Assembly (NCBI RefSeq): GCF_002846555.1
Contig: NZ_PJMS01000001.1
Coordinates: 4,758,501-4,822,500, forward strand
Length of the DNA stretch: 64,000 nt
Direction of reading: 5' to 3'
Origin: Aquimarina sp. MAR_2010_214
Lineage (GTDB): Bacteria; Bacteroidota; Bacteroidia; Flavobacteriales; Flavobacteriaceae
The position numbers and the translations under genes are program-made. This document shows positions 17,262 to 26,238 of this stretch, piece by piece. Below the pieces are notes generated by a model, which was given only the letters and a program-made list of their open reading frames with translations, was not told the origin of the DNA and made no database searches. Position 1 is the stretch's first letter. The number at the start of each line of letters is the position of its first letter.

Positions 17262-18392
17262 ATGAATTCTAACATAATCTACATTTTTACTATTGTATTA
17301 AGTGCAATCCTATTGTTCTCATGTAAAACAGAAAAGAAAGATCAAAACCCCGTAGAAGTTGAAACTTCTTCTAATAAATACACTATTCTAGGTACAATAA
17401 AAAATATACCTGATAGTACTAAGCTTGATTTTCGTGTAAACAACATAAAAATAGATTCAACAATAGTCATCAATGAAAAATTCGAATTTAAAGGCACTGT
17501 AGACGAACCTACTTCGGTATATATTTCTGTAGCTAATCATAAAGAAGGTTTTTTTTATTTATGGGTTGAAAATCAAGAAATCAAAATCGATGCAGAAAGA
17601 GGGGATTTAAGAAATGCTAGTATTTCGGGAGGAAAAACACAACAAGAAAGTGTTGTTACAAAAAAAAGAATAGACAGTCTTTATCAACAAATAAGTGAAG
17701 TACATAAAATATTAGAAGCTGAAAGAAGCACTAAAAAAGAGCGAGATTCTTTAATCCAACAACAAAACAATATTTTTGAAAAAATCAAAAATATTAATCT
17801 AGAATTCATCAAAGAGCATCCAGATTCTTATGTTAGTGCTAATCTATTAAGTTCTTATAGCACTTCATTGGACAAAGATAAGATCGCCCAATTATATGCT
17901 GATTTTTCTGATAGAATTAAAACATCAAAAAATGGTGAATCTATAAAACATTATCTTTCTCTTCCTGATCGACTAAACATCGGAGATAAATATATTGACT
18001 TCGAGTTACCCAATACAAAAGGTGAAATGGTAAAATTATCTGATATCGAAGGAAAATATGTGTTAGTAGAGTTTTGGTCTTCATGGTGTGGCCCTTGTCG
18101 AAAATCAAACCCTAAACTAATCCAAAACTACAATATCTATAAAGAAAAAGGCCTTGAAATCATAGGGGTATCCCTTGAGCAAGATAAAAAATCCTGGTTA
18201 CAGGCTATAGAAAAAGATAAACTACCCTGGACTAATGTTATAGAGTCCAAACATTTTAAATCAGATATAGCATTAATTTATGGAGTACACGGAGTTCCTG
18301 ATAATTTTATAATTGATAAGAATGGAATCATCGTTGCAAAGACATTACGTGGGTCACAATTAGAAAACAAGCTCAAAGAATTATTTCAATAA
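17262..18392 (+). CDS. TlpA-like thioredoxin-fold lipoprotein with a DUF4369-like N-terminal domain
   Basis: The 376-residue lipoprotein has a lipobox at LFSC (Cys21). An N-terminal beta domain (about residues 38-130) resembles DUF4369, followed by a coiled helical linker rich in Lys/Glu (about 130-230). The C-terminal TlpA/ResA-like thioredoxin domain carries the active-site Cys276-Gly-Pro-Cys279 in WSSWCGPCRK and the cis-Pro in HGVPDNF. Such proteins reduce or exchange disulphides in the periplasm in Bacteroidota. It shares a short gap with the preceding M23 lipoprotein and the following DUF1015 gene (13 bp), so these may form one operon. Confidence 0.93.
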   Translation: MNSNIIYIFTIVLSAILLFSCKTEKKDQNPVEVETSSNKYTILGTIKNIPDSTKLDFRVNNIKIDSTIVINEKFEFKGTVDEPTSVYISVANHKEGFFYLWVENQEIKIDAERGDLRNASISGGKTQQESVVTKKRIDSLYQQISEVHKILEAERSTKKERDSLIQQQNNIFEKIKNINLEFIKEHPDSYVSANLLSSYSTSLDKDKIAQLYADFSDRIKTSKNGESIKHYLSLPDRLNIGDKYIDFELPNTKGEMVKLSDIEGKYVLVEFWSSWCGPCRKSNPKLIQNYNIYKEKGLEIIGVSLEQDKKSWLQAIEKDKLPWTNVIESKHFKSDIALIYGVHGVPDNFIIDKNGIIVAKTLRGSQLENKLKELFQ

Positions 18393-18405
18393 CAATATAA
18401 AAATA

Positions 18406-19644
18406 ATGGCAAAAATCGTTCCGTTTAAAGCTATTCGGCCAACAAGGGATAAAGTAAGTTTGGTTGCTTCAAGATCCTATCAAAGTTATACTTCTTTTGA
18501 GCGAGATTCCCGAATGGACTATAACCCCTACTCTTTTTTACATATCGTAAATCCTGGATATAAATACCAAAAAGAGATTTCGGGAGAAGAACGCTATAAA
18601 TTAGTCCGAAATCGATATCTCGAGTTTAAAGAAGATCAGATTTTTATGCAAGATGGTAGTTCCTGCTATTACATATACAAGATAGTAAATCGTGAACAAG
18701 AATCATTTTGTGGGATTATTGCCGCTGCTAGTGCAGAAGATTATAAAAATGATATCATAAAAAAACACGAAGATACAATCGAGTATCGTGAAAATACTTT
18801 TAAAGAATATTTAAAAACAGTTGGGTTTAATGCAGAACCAGTGCTACTTACATACCCGGATAATGATGTAATAGCACAGATTATTTCAAAAACAATAGAA
18901 ACCCGGGCAGAGTATGAATTTACAACTACAAATCGAGACACTCATTATCTATGGAAAGTAGATAACCAGCAATCTATTGATAAAATACAAGAAGCTTTTT
19001 CTGCTATGAAAACCATATATATAGCAGATGGTCATCATCGCTCTGCTTCTTCTTATTTATTATCACAAGATCTAAAAGAAAGCAATACGACACATCAAGG
19101 AGATGAGACTTATAACTTTTTTATGAGCTACCTGATTCCCGAATCTGATCTTAAAATTTATGAGTTCAATAGATTGATAAAAGATCTTAATGGGCTGACT
19201 AAAGAAGAGTTTTTGATTCAGTTAGATGAGTGGTTTCGTATAGAAAACAGAGGAATCGAATTCTACAAACCTTCTAAACCTCATCATTTCAGCATGTATC
19301 TTGACGGGGAATTTTATTCTTTATACCTTAGAAAAACAGCTTACGAGTTCACAGATGCTCTAGAAGAATTAGATGCTCAGGTTTTGTATAAAACAGTATT
19401 AAAACCTATTCTAAACATAGAAGATTTACGTAATGACACCCGTATCGAATACACACATGGTAAAAATGATATTGTATTTGTAAAAAGTATGGTGGATAGT
19501 GGTGAGTATGAAGTTGGTTTTGGGCTTTTTCCTGCTTCAGTAGAACAGATCAAAAAAATTGCCGACGAAGGTCTTACCATGCCTCCAAAAAGCACATATA
19601 TAGAACCAAAATTAAGAAGTGGAATCACTATTTATGAGTTTTAA
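18406..19644 (+). CDS. DUF1015-family protein
   Basis: The 412-residue protein begins MAKIVPFKAIRPTRDKV, the standard start of DUF1015 proteins, and contains the family hallmark IADGHHRSAS (residue about 205), similar to the ParB/SerK-like nucleotide-binding motif. Archaeal relatives include an ADP-dependent serine kinase, so a small-molecule kinase or nucleotide-dependent activity is possible, but bacterial members have no settled function. It ends at the strong terminator at 19676, so it closes the operon that starts at the Gfo/Idh or M23 gene. Confidence 0.93.
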   Translation: MAKIVPFKAIRPTRDKVSLVASRSYQSYTSFERDSRMDYNPYSFLHIVNPGYKYQKEISGEERYKLVRNRYLEFKEDQIFMQDGSSCYYIYKIVNREQESFCGIIAAASAEDYKNDIIKKHEDTIEYRENTFKEYLKTVGFNAEPVLLTYPDNDVIAQIISKTIETRAEYEFTTTNRDTHYLWKVDNQQSIDKIQEAFSAMKTIYIADGHHRSASSYLLSQDLKESNTTHQGDETYNFFMSYLIPESDLKIYEFNRLIKDLNGLTKEEFLIQLDEWFRIENRGIEFYKPSKPHHFSMYLDGEFYSLYLRKTAYEFTDALEELDAQVLYKTVLKPILNIEDLRNDTRIEYTHGKNDIVFVKSMVDSGEYEVGFGLFPASVEQIKKIADEGLTMPPKSTYIEPKLRSGITIYEF

Positions 19645-19675
19645 CATTAATAATCATTTTTAATTGTAAACAATA

Positions 19676-19713
19676 AAAGGATGCTTGAAATTCAAGCATC
19701 CTTTGTCTTTTTT
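19676..19713. terminator. Strong intrinsic terminator after the DUF1015 gene
   Basis: Arms AAAGGATGCTTGAA (19676-19689) and TTCAAGCATCCTTT (19691-19704) are perfect over 14 bp with a minimal loop, followed by GTCTTTTTT. It can also serve the converging lectin gene because of the AAT-rich left flank. Confidence 0.92.
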
Positions 19714-19752
19714 CAATACATTTTGGTTTTAAGAGAATTGAAAACCTATATT

Positions 19753-20388
19753 TTATAGGGTATGCACATAAAACCCAATTCTATCAATATTTGATCCTGA
19801 ACGGCCGTAGAAACCTAATATTTCAAATCCACTAGGTGGAATTGAAGCATTAAAATAACTACCTCCATTACCTCCATGAGTAAATGTTTTTTTATTGGTA
19901 TAGATAGTTAATTTATCCAAACGACTCCCACTTCTTCCTGAAATTCGTTTTATACGCTCATCATTGCTAAAAAAATGAAGGTAATAATTCCCTCCATTAC
20001 CACCTCTATTCACACCTGTATAAATGGTACCAGAAGGTGATTTATAATAAACGATCAATTTATCTACCCTACTACCTGTTCTCATGGCAACTGCATGAAT
20101 TCTTGTTCCACTAGGAGGGTTCACACTAAAAGCACTACCTCCTCCTCCTCCGAAAGGACCTATCGAGTACGAATATGCTTTACTACTACTTTCTGTTACA
20201 TTCCCCTCAAGAGGAATAGCATTTTTTAATTCCTCAGGAAAGCTCTCCCATTCTACCAATTGTGAATTGGCATCATCATAACTAGGTAATTCTTGGGTAT
20301 TTTCTACCTCTTCTTTTATCTCATCTTTCTGACATGAGATCATAAAACTGAACAGTGTTAATACTGCTAGAAAAATTGATTTTTTCAT
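19753..20388 (-). CDS. Lipoprotein with a jacalin-like lectin domain
   Basis: The 211-residue lipoprotein has a lipobox MISC (Cys19), a Glu-rich spacer (residues 20-70), and a C-terminal domain of about 135 residues. The domain has the jacalin beta-prism signature: an early Gly-rich strand (GGGGGSAFS) and three repeats ending in GSRVDKLIVYY, GSRLDKLTIYT and GSNIDRIGFYV. Each repeat is preceded by a Gly-Arg/Thr-Gly-Ser loop. Jacalin-type lectins bind mannose or galactose sugars. A cell-surface sugar-binding role is likely. It is encoded alone on the minus strand inside a run of plus-strand genes, which suggests a late insertion. Confidence 0.8.
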   Translation of the reverse strand: MKKSIFLAVLTLFSFMISCQKDEIKEEVENTQELPSYDDANSQLVEWESFPEELKNAIPLEGNVTESSSKAYSYSIGPFGGGGGSAFSVNPPSGTRIHAVAMRTGSRVDKLIVYYKSPSGTIYTGVNRGGNGGNYYLHFFSNDERIKRISGRSGSRLDKLTIYTNKKTFTHGGNGGSYFNASIPPSGFEILGFYGRSGSNIDRIGFYVHTL

Positions 20389-20704
20389 AAAAACTTAATT
20401 TAAATTGGTTAAAATAAAATTGTTAATTATCACTTTTAACTTCCTTTTTAAAAGCACATTAAGATACAATCACTACCGAAATCCCTAATATTAATTAACA
20501 TATATATAGGAGATGTACGATTTAAACCACGAATACTTTTGACATCTGTAGAAATTAGAAATATGACCTAAATACTTACCCTTTATCCAAGAAAAAAGAG
20601 AGTAATCATTTAGTGTAAAAAAGACCATGATTAGTCTTTGATTTGTAAATAAATAACGGATAACCCATAACAATAAAAAATGATTTTAGATATCTTTGCA
20701 AACT
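20389..20704. other. Intergenic region between the lectin gene and yggS
   Basis: 316 bp of AT-rich sequence between divergent genes. It contains the yggS -7 element at 20691-20698 right at the yggS start. I see no further conserved motif, ORF or RNA gene in it. Confidence 0.5.
20691..20698 (+). promoter_or_regulatory. Candidate -7 element TATCTTTG for yggS
   Basis: It matches TAnnTTTG and is only six bases before the ATG at 20705, so the transcript would be leaderless or nearly so. Confidence 0.6.
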
Positions 20705-21367
20705 ATGAATGATATCGAACAAAACCTTCATGAGATAAAAACATCAATTCCTGAAGAAGTTACTCTGGTAGCAGTATCCAAAACCAAACCTGTTTCTGAC
20801 CTAATGAATGCGTATGAAGCCGGTCAAAGAATTTTTGGCGAAAATAAGATTCAGGAAATGACCGAAAAGTGGGAAACTATGCCAAAAGATATTAGCTGGC
20901 ATATGATCGGGCATGTGCAAACCAACAAGGTGAAATACATGGCTCCCTTTGTAGATCTGATTCATGCAGTAGATAGTTACAAATTACTTAAAGAGATTGA
21001 CAAACAAGCAAAAAAATATAATAGAACTATTAACTGTCTATTGCAAATTAAAATTGCCGAAGAGGAAAGTAAATTTGGTTTATCAGAACAGGATGCTATC
21101 ACCTTATTAAACACTGAAGAAGTTAAGAATTTGACTAATGTTAATATTCAAGGGCTTATGGGTATGGCTACTTTTACAAATAATGAACAACAAATACATA
21201 ACGAATTTAAAAAAATATCATCTTTTTTTGAAGAATTAAAACCAAAACATTCACAATTAGAAGTCTTATCGATTGGCATGAGTGGAGATTATAAAATAGC
21301 TATTAACTATGGAAGCACTATGGTTAGGATAGGAAGTTCTATCTTTGGAGCTAGAAATTATGGGTGA
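20705..21367 (+). CDS. yggS: YggS/PROSC-family PLP-binding protein
   Basis: The protein belongs to the PLP homeostasis family (YggS/PLPBP), which binds pyridoxal phosphate without known catalysis and buffers PLP supply. The PLP Lys is in the N-terminal LVAVSKTKP motif (about residue 31). The GENKIQEM and WHMIGHVQTNK segments are characteristic. The start at ATG 20705 gives 220 residues; an upstream TTG at 20696 lies inside the -7 element. The adenylate-kinase-like gene follows 39 bp downstream. Confidence 0.95.
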   Translation: MNDIEQNLHEIKTSIPEEVTLVAVSKTKPVSDLMNAYEAGQRIFGENKIQEMTEKWETMPKDISWHMIGHVQTNKVKYMAPFVDLIHAVDSYKLLKEIDKQAKKYNRTINCLLQIKIAEEESKFGLSEQDAITLLNTEEVKNLTNVNIQGLMGMATFTNNEQQIHNEFKKISSFFEELKPKHSQLEVLSIGMSGDYKIAINYGSTMVRIGSSIFGARNYG

Positions 21368-21406
21368 TTAATACTTGATTTATCAAATAGAAGAATAAAT
21401 ATATAA

Positions 21407-21979
21407 ATGGAGATACTTATTATAACCGGTCCTCCTTATTCTGGGAAGGGAACTCAATGTGAGATTTTAAAAAAGAATCTTAGCTATAAGCACATTTCAA
21501 CAGGAGATAGATGTAGATTAGAAAAAGAAAATAAAACGGAGATTGGAGAAATAATGTCTAAATATGAAGAAAAAGGTGATTTAGTTCCTGATTCAATCAT
21601 GAAAGAATTATTTGGCCAAATTTTGGACGAAAATAAACAAGAAAAAGGAATAATTTTAGACGGGTATCCCAGAACTACAACACAAGTAGTAAATCTTTTA
21701 GAATTGATAAATGCTAGAAAACTAAAAATTGGAAAGGTTTTAAATATAGAGGTTCCTAAGCAAGAACTTCTAAAAAGAGCTAAGAAAAGAGCTGAGACTT
21801 CTTCTCGAAAAGATGACAAAGATGTCAATATTCATTTAAAGAGAATTGAAATTTTTGAAGAATTAACCAAGCCATCAATAAACTATATGAAATCAAACCT
21901 AAACGTTTTAACCTTTGATGGTCTTGGAAGTGTTGATGAAATTACAGAACGAATAATTGCTAACCTTAATAATATATAA
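21407..21979 (+). CDS. Adenylate-kinase-like nucleoside monophosphate kinase
   Basis: The 190-residue protein has the P-loop GPPYSGKGTQ (residues 8-17), the NMP-binding STGD motif followed by a Leu/Arg-rich AMP-site helix, DGYPRT (normally DGFPRT) and a short LID with RKDDKD. The short LID is like that of eukaryotic cytosolic AK or UMP/CMP kinases rather than the long LID of typical bacterial Adk. The main adk of Flavobacteriaceae is usually elsewhere, so this is probably an extra paralogue. Whether it prefers AMP, UMP or CMP cannot be told. It lies between yggS and the exonuclease gene on the same strand. Confidence 0.88.
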   Translation: MEILIITGPPYSGKGTQCEILKKNLSYKHISTGDRCRLEKENKTEIGEIMSKYEEKGDLVPDSIMKELFGQILDENKQEKGIILDGYPRTTTQVVNLLELINARKLKIGKVLNIEVPKQELLKRAKKRAETSSRKDDKDVNIHLKRIEIFEELTKPSINYMKSNLNVLTFDGLGSVDEITERIIANLNNI

Positions 21980-22032
21980 AACCAACGCCCCTAATTAAAT
22001 TAACCTCGAAAGAATAAAGATTACAGAATTAT

Positions 22033-23406
22033 ATGTATGCAATTTTAGATATTGAAACAACCGGAGGAAAATATAATGAAGAAGGAATTACTGAAATTGC
22101 TATTTATAAATTTGACGGACATGATGTAGTAGATCAATTTATAAGCCTGGTTAATCCCGAACGTCCTATACAGCCATTCGTAGTTAATCTTACCGGGATA
22201 AACAATCAAATGCTTCACAATGCTCCAAAATTTTATGAGGTAGCCAAAAGAATTGTTGAAATCACTACAAACTGCGTTATTGTAGCACATAATTCTAGTT
22301 TTGACTACAGGATTTTAAGAACCGAATTCTCGAGATTAGGATTCGAATTCGAGCGACAGTCTTTATGTACCGTAGAGCTTTCTAAAAAATTAATCCCTGA
22401 TCAACAATCATATAGTTTAGGTAAACTTGTTCGTGGACTTGGCATCCCACTTTCTGACAGACACAGAGCCAATGGCGATGCTTTGGCAACAGTAAAACTT
22501 TTTAAACTACTATTGACCAAAGATTTAGAAAAAAAGATAATTATAGATACGGTTCGAACAGAAACTAAGCGGCAAGTCGATGACAAACTCCTTAAACTGA
22601 TTGAAAATGCTCCTACAGCAACAGGTGTATATTATATGCATCGAGAAGATGGGACTATCATATATATTGGTAAAAGTAAAAACATAAAAAAACGCCTCAA
22701 TCAACATTTTACAAACGATAATAGGAAATCTAAAAAAATACAGGAAGAAGTTGTTAGTGTAACTTATGAAAATACAGGAAGCGAACTCTTAGCGCTACTC
22801 AAAGAAAGTGAAGAGATAAAACGTAACAAACCAAAATATAACAGGGCACTTCGCAAAACAAAATTTGATCAGGCCTTATACCAATTTACAGATGACAAAG
22901 GGTACATAAATTTCAAAGTTCAAAAAGCAGATCATCGTAAAACAAGCATAACTACTTTTTCTAACAGACAACAAGCTAAGACATATATGCATCGATGGAC
23001 AGAGGAATATAGTCTGTGTCAAAAACTGATGGGATTAGATAGCGGGAAGAGTAACTGTTTTAACTACACTATAAAACAGTGCCATGGTGCTTGTATTCAT
23101 GATGAATCTATAGAAGACTATAACATCCGTGCGCAGAAACTCATCTTCAATAACTCTTTTCAAAGTCAGGATATGATTATTATTGATCAAGGAAGAGATA
23201 TTGATGAACAAAGTGTGATATTAGTAGAGGAAGGGAAATTTAGAGGTATAGGATACTTCAATTTAAATCATCAGATCAATAATATAGAGATTTTACGCTC
23301 TATTATTACTCCGATGACTCATAACAGAGATGCCCAACACATCATCCAAAGTTATGTACGTACACATAAAAGATTAAAGATTATTAAACTACAAAAAAAT
23401 GAATAG
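22033..23406 (+). CDS. DEDDh exonuclease / GIY-YIG nuclease fusion (Cho/UvrC-like)
   Basis: The 457-residue protein combines two nuclease domains. Residues 1-165 form a DnaQ-type DEDDh 3'-5' exonuclease: LDIETTGG with Asp6 and Glu8, NLTGI, and HRANGDA near residue 147. From residue 198 a GIY-YIG domain begins (GVYYMHREDGTIIYIGKSKN) with the following LNQHF helix, similar to UvrC and Cho. A C-terminal domain with scattered Cys (LCQKL, NCFNYTIKQCHGACIHD) may hold a metal or disulphide. Related fusions occur in Actinobacteria and Bacteroidota and are thought to act in DNA repair, but no mechanism is established here. It overlaps the next gene by 8 bp. Confidence 0.93.
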   Translation: MYAILDIETTGGKYNEEGITEIAIYKFDGHDVVDQFISLVNPERPIQPFVVNLTGINNQMLHNAPKFYEVAKRIVEITTNCVIVAHNSSFDYRILRTEFSRLGFEFERQSLCTVELSKKLIPDQQSYSLGKLVRGLGIPLSDRHRANGDALATVKLFKLLLTKDLEKKIIIDTVRTETKRQVDDKLLKLIENAPTATGVYYMHREDGTIIYIGKSKNIKKRLNQHFTNDNRKSKKIQEEVVSVTYENTGSELLALLKESEEIKRNKPKYNRALRKTKFDQALYQFTDDKGYINFKVQKADHRKTSITTFSNRQQAKTYMHRWTEEYSLCQKLMGLDSGKSNCFNYTIKQCHGACIHDESIEDYNIRAQKLIFNNSFQSQDMIIIDQGRDIDEQSVILVEEGKFRGIGYFNLNHQINNIEILRSIITPMTHNRDAQHIIQSYVRTHKRLKIIKLQKNE

Positions 23407-25366
23407 AACTTTAACCTTATTCTTTATTACTTTCTCCCTTTTTATAAATGCTCAAGAAGCTTACAATAGCAAAAGTATGGTGGTGAGCATGATTGACTTA
23501 CAAAGCTCGACATATAAAAAAGACAGTACGGCTAATGCTTTTTTCATATACGAAAAAGGTTTTAGCAGAATGGAAAATGGAGGAAATTATAATTTATTAA
23601 CGGATTATGAAGCTAAGATAAAAATACTAAATAAGCAAGGGTTTGATCACGCTACTGTAAAAGTTCTTCTATACAGAAACAAAAACAATAAAGAATCTTT
23701 TAATAGCCTCGTAGCATATACTTATAACCTGGAACAAGGTAAGGTTATAAAGACCAAAGTAGAAAAAGATCAAATCTATTATGAGAAATATGATCAAAAT
23801 TTCACTTTGGTAAAGTTTGTATTTTCTAACATAAAACCTGGCTCTGTACTGACTTATAAATACCAAGTAGAATCTCCTTTTATGTATAAGTTTAATGGAT
23901 GGGAATTTCAAGATGACATACCAAAAATATATAGTGAGTTTATAGCTGATCTACCTGGTAACTATGTCTACAACATAAAACTAGTAGGAACTCTAAAGCT
24001 AGATACTAGAGAATCTACTCTTAAAAAAAATTGCCTCCAAGCATCAGGCTATGGGTCTGCTGATTGTTCTCACAACATATATGCTATGAAAGATATTCCT
24101 GCTTTCAAAAAAGAAAAATATATGACTGCAAAGAATAATTATTTTTCCCGTATTGAATATGAATTAAAAGAATTTAAAGGGTATGACGGAAAGAATAAAA
24201 AATATACCCAAACCTGGAAAAATGTTGATGATAAATTAAAAAAAGAAGCAACAATTGGGGTGCAGCTTAAAAAACTATCTATTACCAAAAATCTTCTTCC
24301 TGACTCTATACAATCACTACCTAAAGATATAACTAAAGCAAAAATGATCTACCGCTATATTTTGAATAATTATAAGTGGAACAAGAAAAAAAGAATTTTT
24401 AATGATGGTAATATTAATAAAGTAATTAAAGACAAGGTAGGTAATGTTACTGGTATTAATATACTTTTTCATAACATATTAAAGCAACAACAATTTAACG
24501 TACACCCTGTATTACTGTCTACAAGAGATAATGGTTATGCAACAAAAATTCACCCAGTGATTTCTGATTTTAATTATCTTATTGTGCAATTATCCCTAGA
24601 TGGAGAAACATATCTATTAGATGCTACCGAAAAGGAATTAGCATTTGGTGAAGTTCCTTTTCGTTGTTTAAATCAACACGGTAGACTATTAGATTTTAAA
24701 AACGGTAGTTCCTGGATAGATATAAAACCCGTAAAGCGTTCATTATTTTATTACAAAGAAGAACTAAAGCTAAACAAAGAATTAAAACTAAATGGCAAGG
24801 CAAAACATATTTCCTCTGGTTACCATGGATACTATAAAAGAAAAGAACTAGATCAGGTCGACAAACAAAGTTATTTAGATTTCAGAAAAAAGAAAGTGTC
24901 TGGAGTAAAAATAACCAATATTAGCATTAAAAATGAGAAGGATTATGATAAACCATTTGAAGAAGAATTTCAGTTCATAAGAAATACCGAAACAATTGAT
25001 AATACGATTTATATAAAACCATTTACCCTACCTTTTTTCAAAGAAACTCCCTTTAAACTTAACCAGAGAACATATCCTGTTGATTTTGGTTACCCAGACT
25101 CATATACTTATTTAGTTTCTATCGAATTACCCGAAGAATATGAATTTGTTGACATACCTAATAATTCTTTATTTACTATCCCTAATAATCTAGGCCAAGT
25201 AGGCGTTAATTTTCAGAAAAATGGAAAAAAATTAATTATTACTCACAGAATAACATTTAATTCTTCATATTATCCTGTGGAATATTATAAAATACTTAAA
25301 GATTTTTTTAATCTTATTATTGAGATAGAAAATGATACTCTTATAGCAGTTAATAAAGTAAATTAG
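23399..25366 (+). CDS. DUF3857/transglutaminase-like secreted protein, predicted inactive
   Basis: The 655-residue protein has a Sec signal (MNRTLTLFFITFSLFINA), an N-terminal DUF3857 beta domain (about residues 60-250) and a transglutaminase-like domain (about 300-430). The catalytic Cys of the papain-like triad is replaced in the segment GNVTGINILFHNIL, and the catalytic His is replaced in DFNYLIVQL (family FNH); the Asp in YLLDAT remains. So it is probably a pseudo-enzyme or a binding domain. The C-terminal 200 residues form a beta-rich domain of the DUF2569/DUF3858 sort common in these proteins. It overlaps the exonuclease fusion by 8 bp. Confidence 0.88.
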   Translation: MNRTLTLFFITFSLFINAQEAYNSKSMVVSMIDLQSSTYKKDSTANAFFIYEKGFSRMENGGNYNLLTDYEAKIKILNKQGFDHATVKVLLYRNKNNKESFNSLVAYTYNLEQGKVIKTKVEKDQIYYEKYDQNFTLVKFVFSNIKPGSVLTYKYQVESPFMYKFNGWEFQDDIPKIYSEFIADLPGNYVYNIKLVGTLKLDTRESTLKKNCLQASGYGSADCSHNIYAMKDIPAFKKEKYMTAKNNYFSRIEYELKEFKGYDGKNKKYTQTWKNVDDKLKKEATIGVQLKKLSITKNLLPDSIQSLPKDITKAKMIYRYILNNYKWNKKKRIFNDGNINKVIKDKVGNVTGINILFHNILKQQQFNVHPVLLSTRDNGYATKIHPVISDFNYLIVQLSLDGETYLLDATEKELAFGEVPFRCLNQHGRLLDFKNGSSWIDIKPVKRSLFYYKEELKLNKELKLNGKAKHISSGYHGYYKRKELDQVDKQSYLDFRKKKVSGVKITNISIKNEKDYDKPFEEEFQFIRNTETIDNTIYIKPFTLPFFKETPFKLNQRTYPVDFGYPDSYTYLVSIELPEEYEFVDIPNNSLFTIPNNLGQVGVNFQKNGKKLIITHRITFNSSYYPVEYYKILKDFFNLIIEIENDTLIAVNKVN

Positions 25367-25398
25367 TTTTTTAGTACTTTTATTCAAAATCAAGAAAT

Positions 25399-26238
25399 TT
25401 GAACAATAATTCGACTCATAAATCCTGGAAAAATCGATTACACGATATCATTTATGAAGCAGATACTCCAATAGGAAAGTTATTTGATATAATTCTGCTT
25501 ATTTTAATTGTATTAAGTATTATTTTTGTAATGCTCGAAAGTGTAAAAGGCTTATCTGCCGAAACCTATAGGCTCTTATACTATGCTGAATGGGTAATCA
25601 CGATATTTTTCACTTTTGAATATGTCGCTCGTATTATTTCGATAAAAAAATCTTCTTCGTATATTTTTAGTTTTTATGGGATCATTGATCTTTTATCTAC
25701 CTTACCTCTATATCTATCATTTTTTGTTACAGGTACTAGTGCATTACTTGCCGTTAGGGCATTGCGATTACTTCGAGTTTTCAGAATATTAAAAATCTCC
25801 AGATATATTGGGGAATCCAACAGATTAGCTAAAGCGATAAAGGATAGTAGAGCCAAAATACTGGTATTTCTATTTGCTGTACTAGTTTTATGTATTATTA
25901 TGGGTACAGTAATGTATATTATAGAAGGAGAAGAAAGTGGTTTTAAAAGCATCCCTATAAGCGTATATTGGTGTATTGTTACTTTAACTACTGTTGGTTA
26001 TGGTGATATTGCTCCAGCTACTCCGTTAGGGCAATTCCTTGCAGCTATTATAATGATTATGGGATATGGTATTATTGCTGTTCCTACAGGTATTGTAAGT
26101 GCAGAGTACACAAATCACCAAGCTAATAAAGTACATCTAAATACTCAATCTTGTAGTCACTGTAGTGAAAATGAACATCATGACAACGCGAAATTCTGCC
26201 ATAAATGCGGAGAGGACTTACACTATGACAATGAATAA
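25399..26238 (+). CDS. Voltage-gated-type potassium channel with a C-terminal zinc ribbon
   Basis: The 279-residue protein is a six-helix ion channel subunit. The S4 voltage sensor has regularly spaced arginines (RALRLLRVFRILKISR), the pore filter is TLTTVGYGD and six hydrophobic spans are evident between residues 25 and 225. The C-terminus adds a Cys4 zinc ribbon, CSHC and CHKC near residues 250-270. The start is TTG at 25399; no ATG is available before the first span and the frame is closed at 25372. It overlaps miaA by 8 bp. A tetrameric K+ channel in the inner membrane is the likely product. Confidence 0.9.
   Translation: MNNNSTHKSWKNRLHDIIYEADTPIGKLFDIILLILIVLSIIFVMLESVKGLSAETYRLLYYAEWVITIFFTFEYVARIISIKKSSSYIFSFYGIIDLLSTLPLYLSFFVTGTSALLAVRALRLLRVFRILKISRYIGESNRLAKAIKDSRAKILVFLFAVLVLCIIMGTVMYIIEGEESGFKSIPISVYWCIVTLTTVGYGDIAPATPLGQFLAAIIMIMGYGIIAVPTGIVSAEYTNHQANKVHLNTQSCSHCSENEHHDNAKFCHKCGEDLHYDNE

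Noticed and set aside
26165..26230. Longer miaA start within the channel gene
   Set aside because: The extra residues are not MiaA-like and would overlap the zinc-ribbon end of the channel by more than 60 bp.
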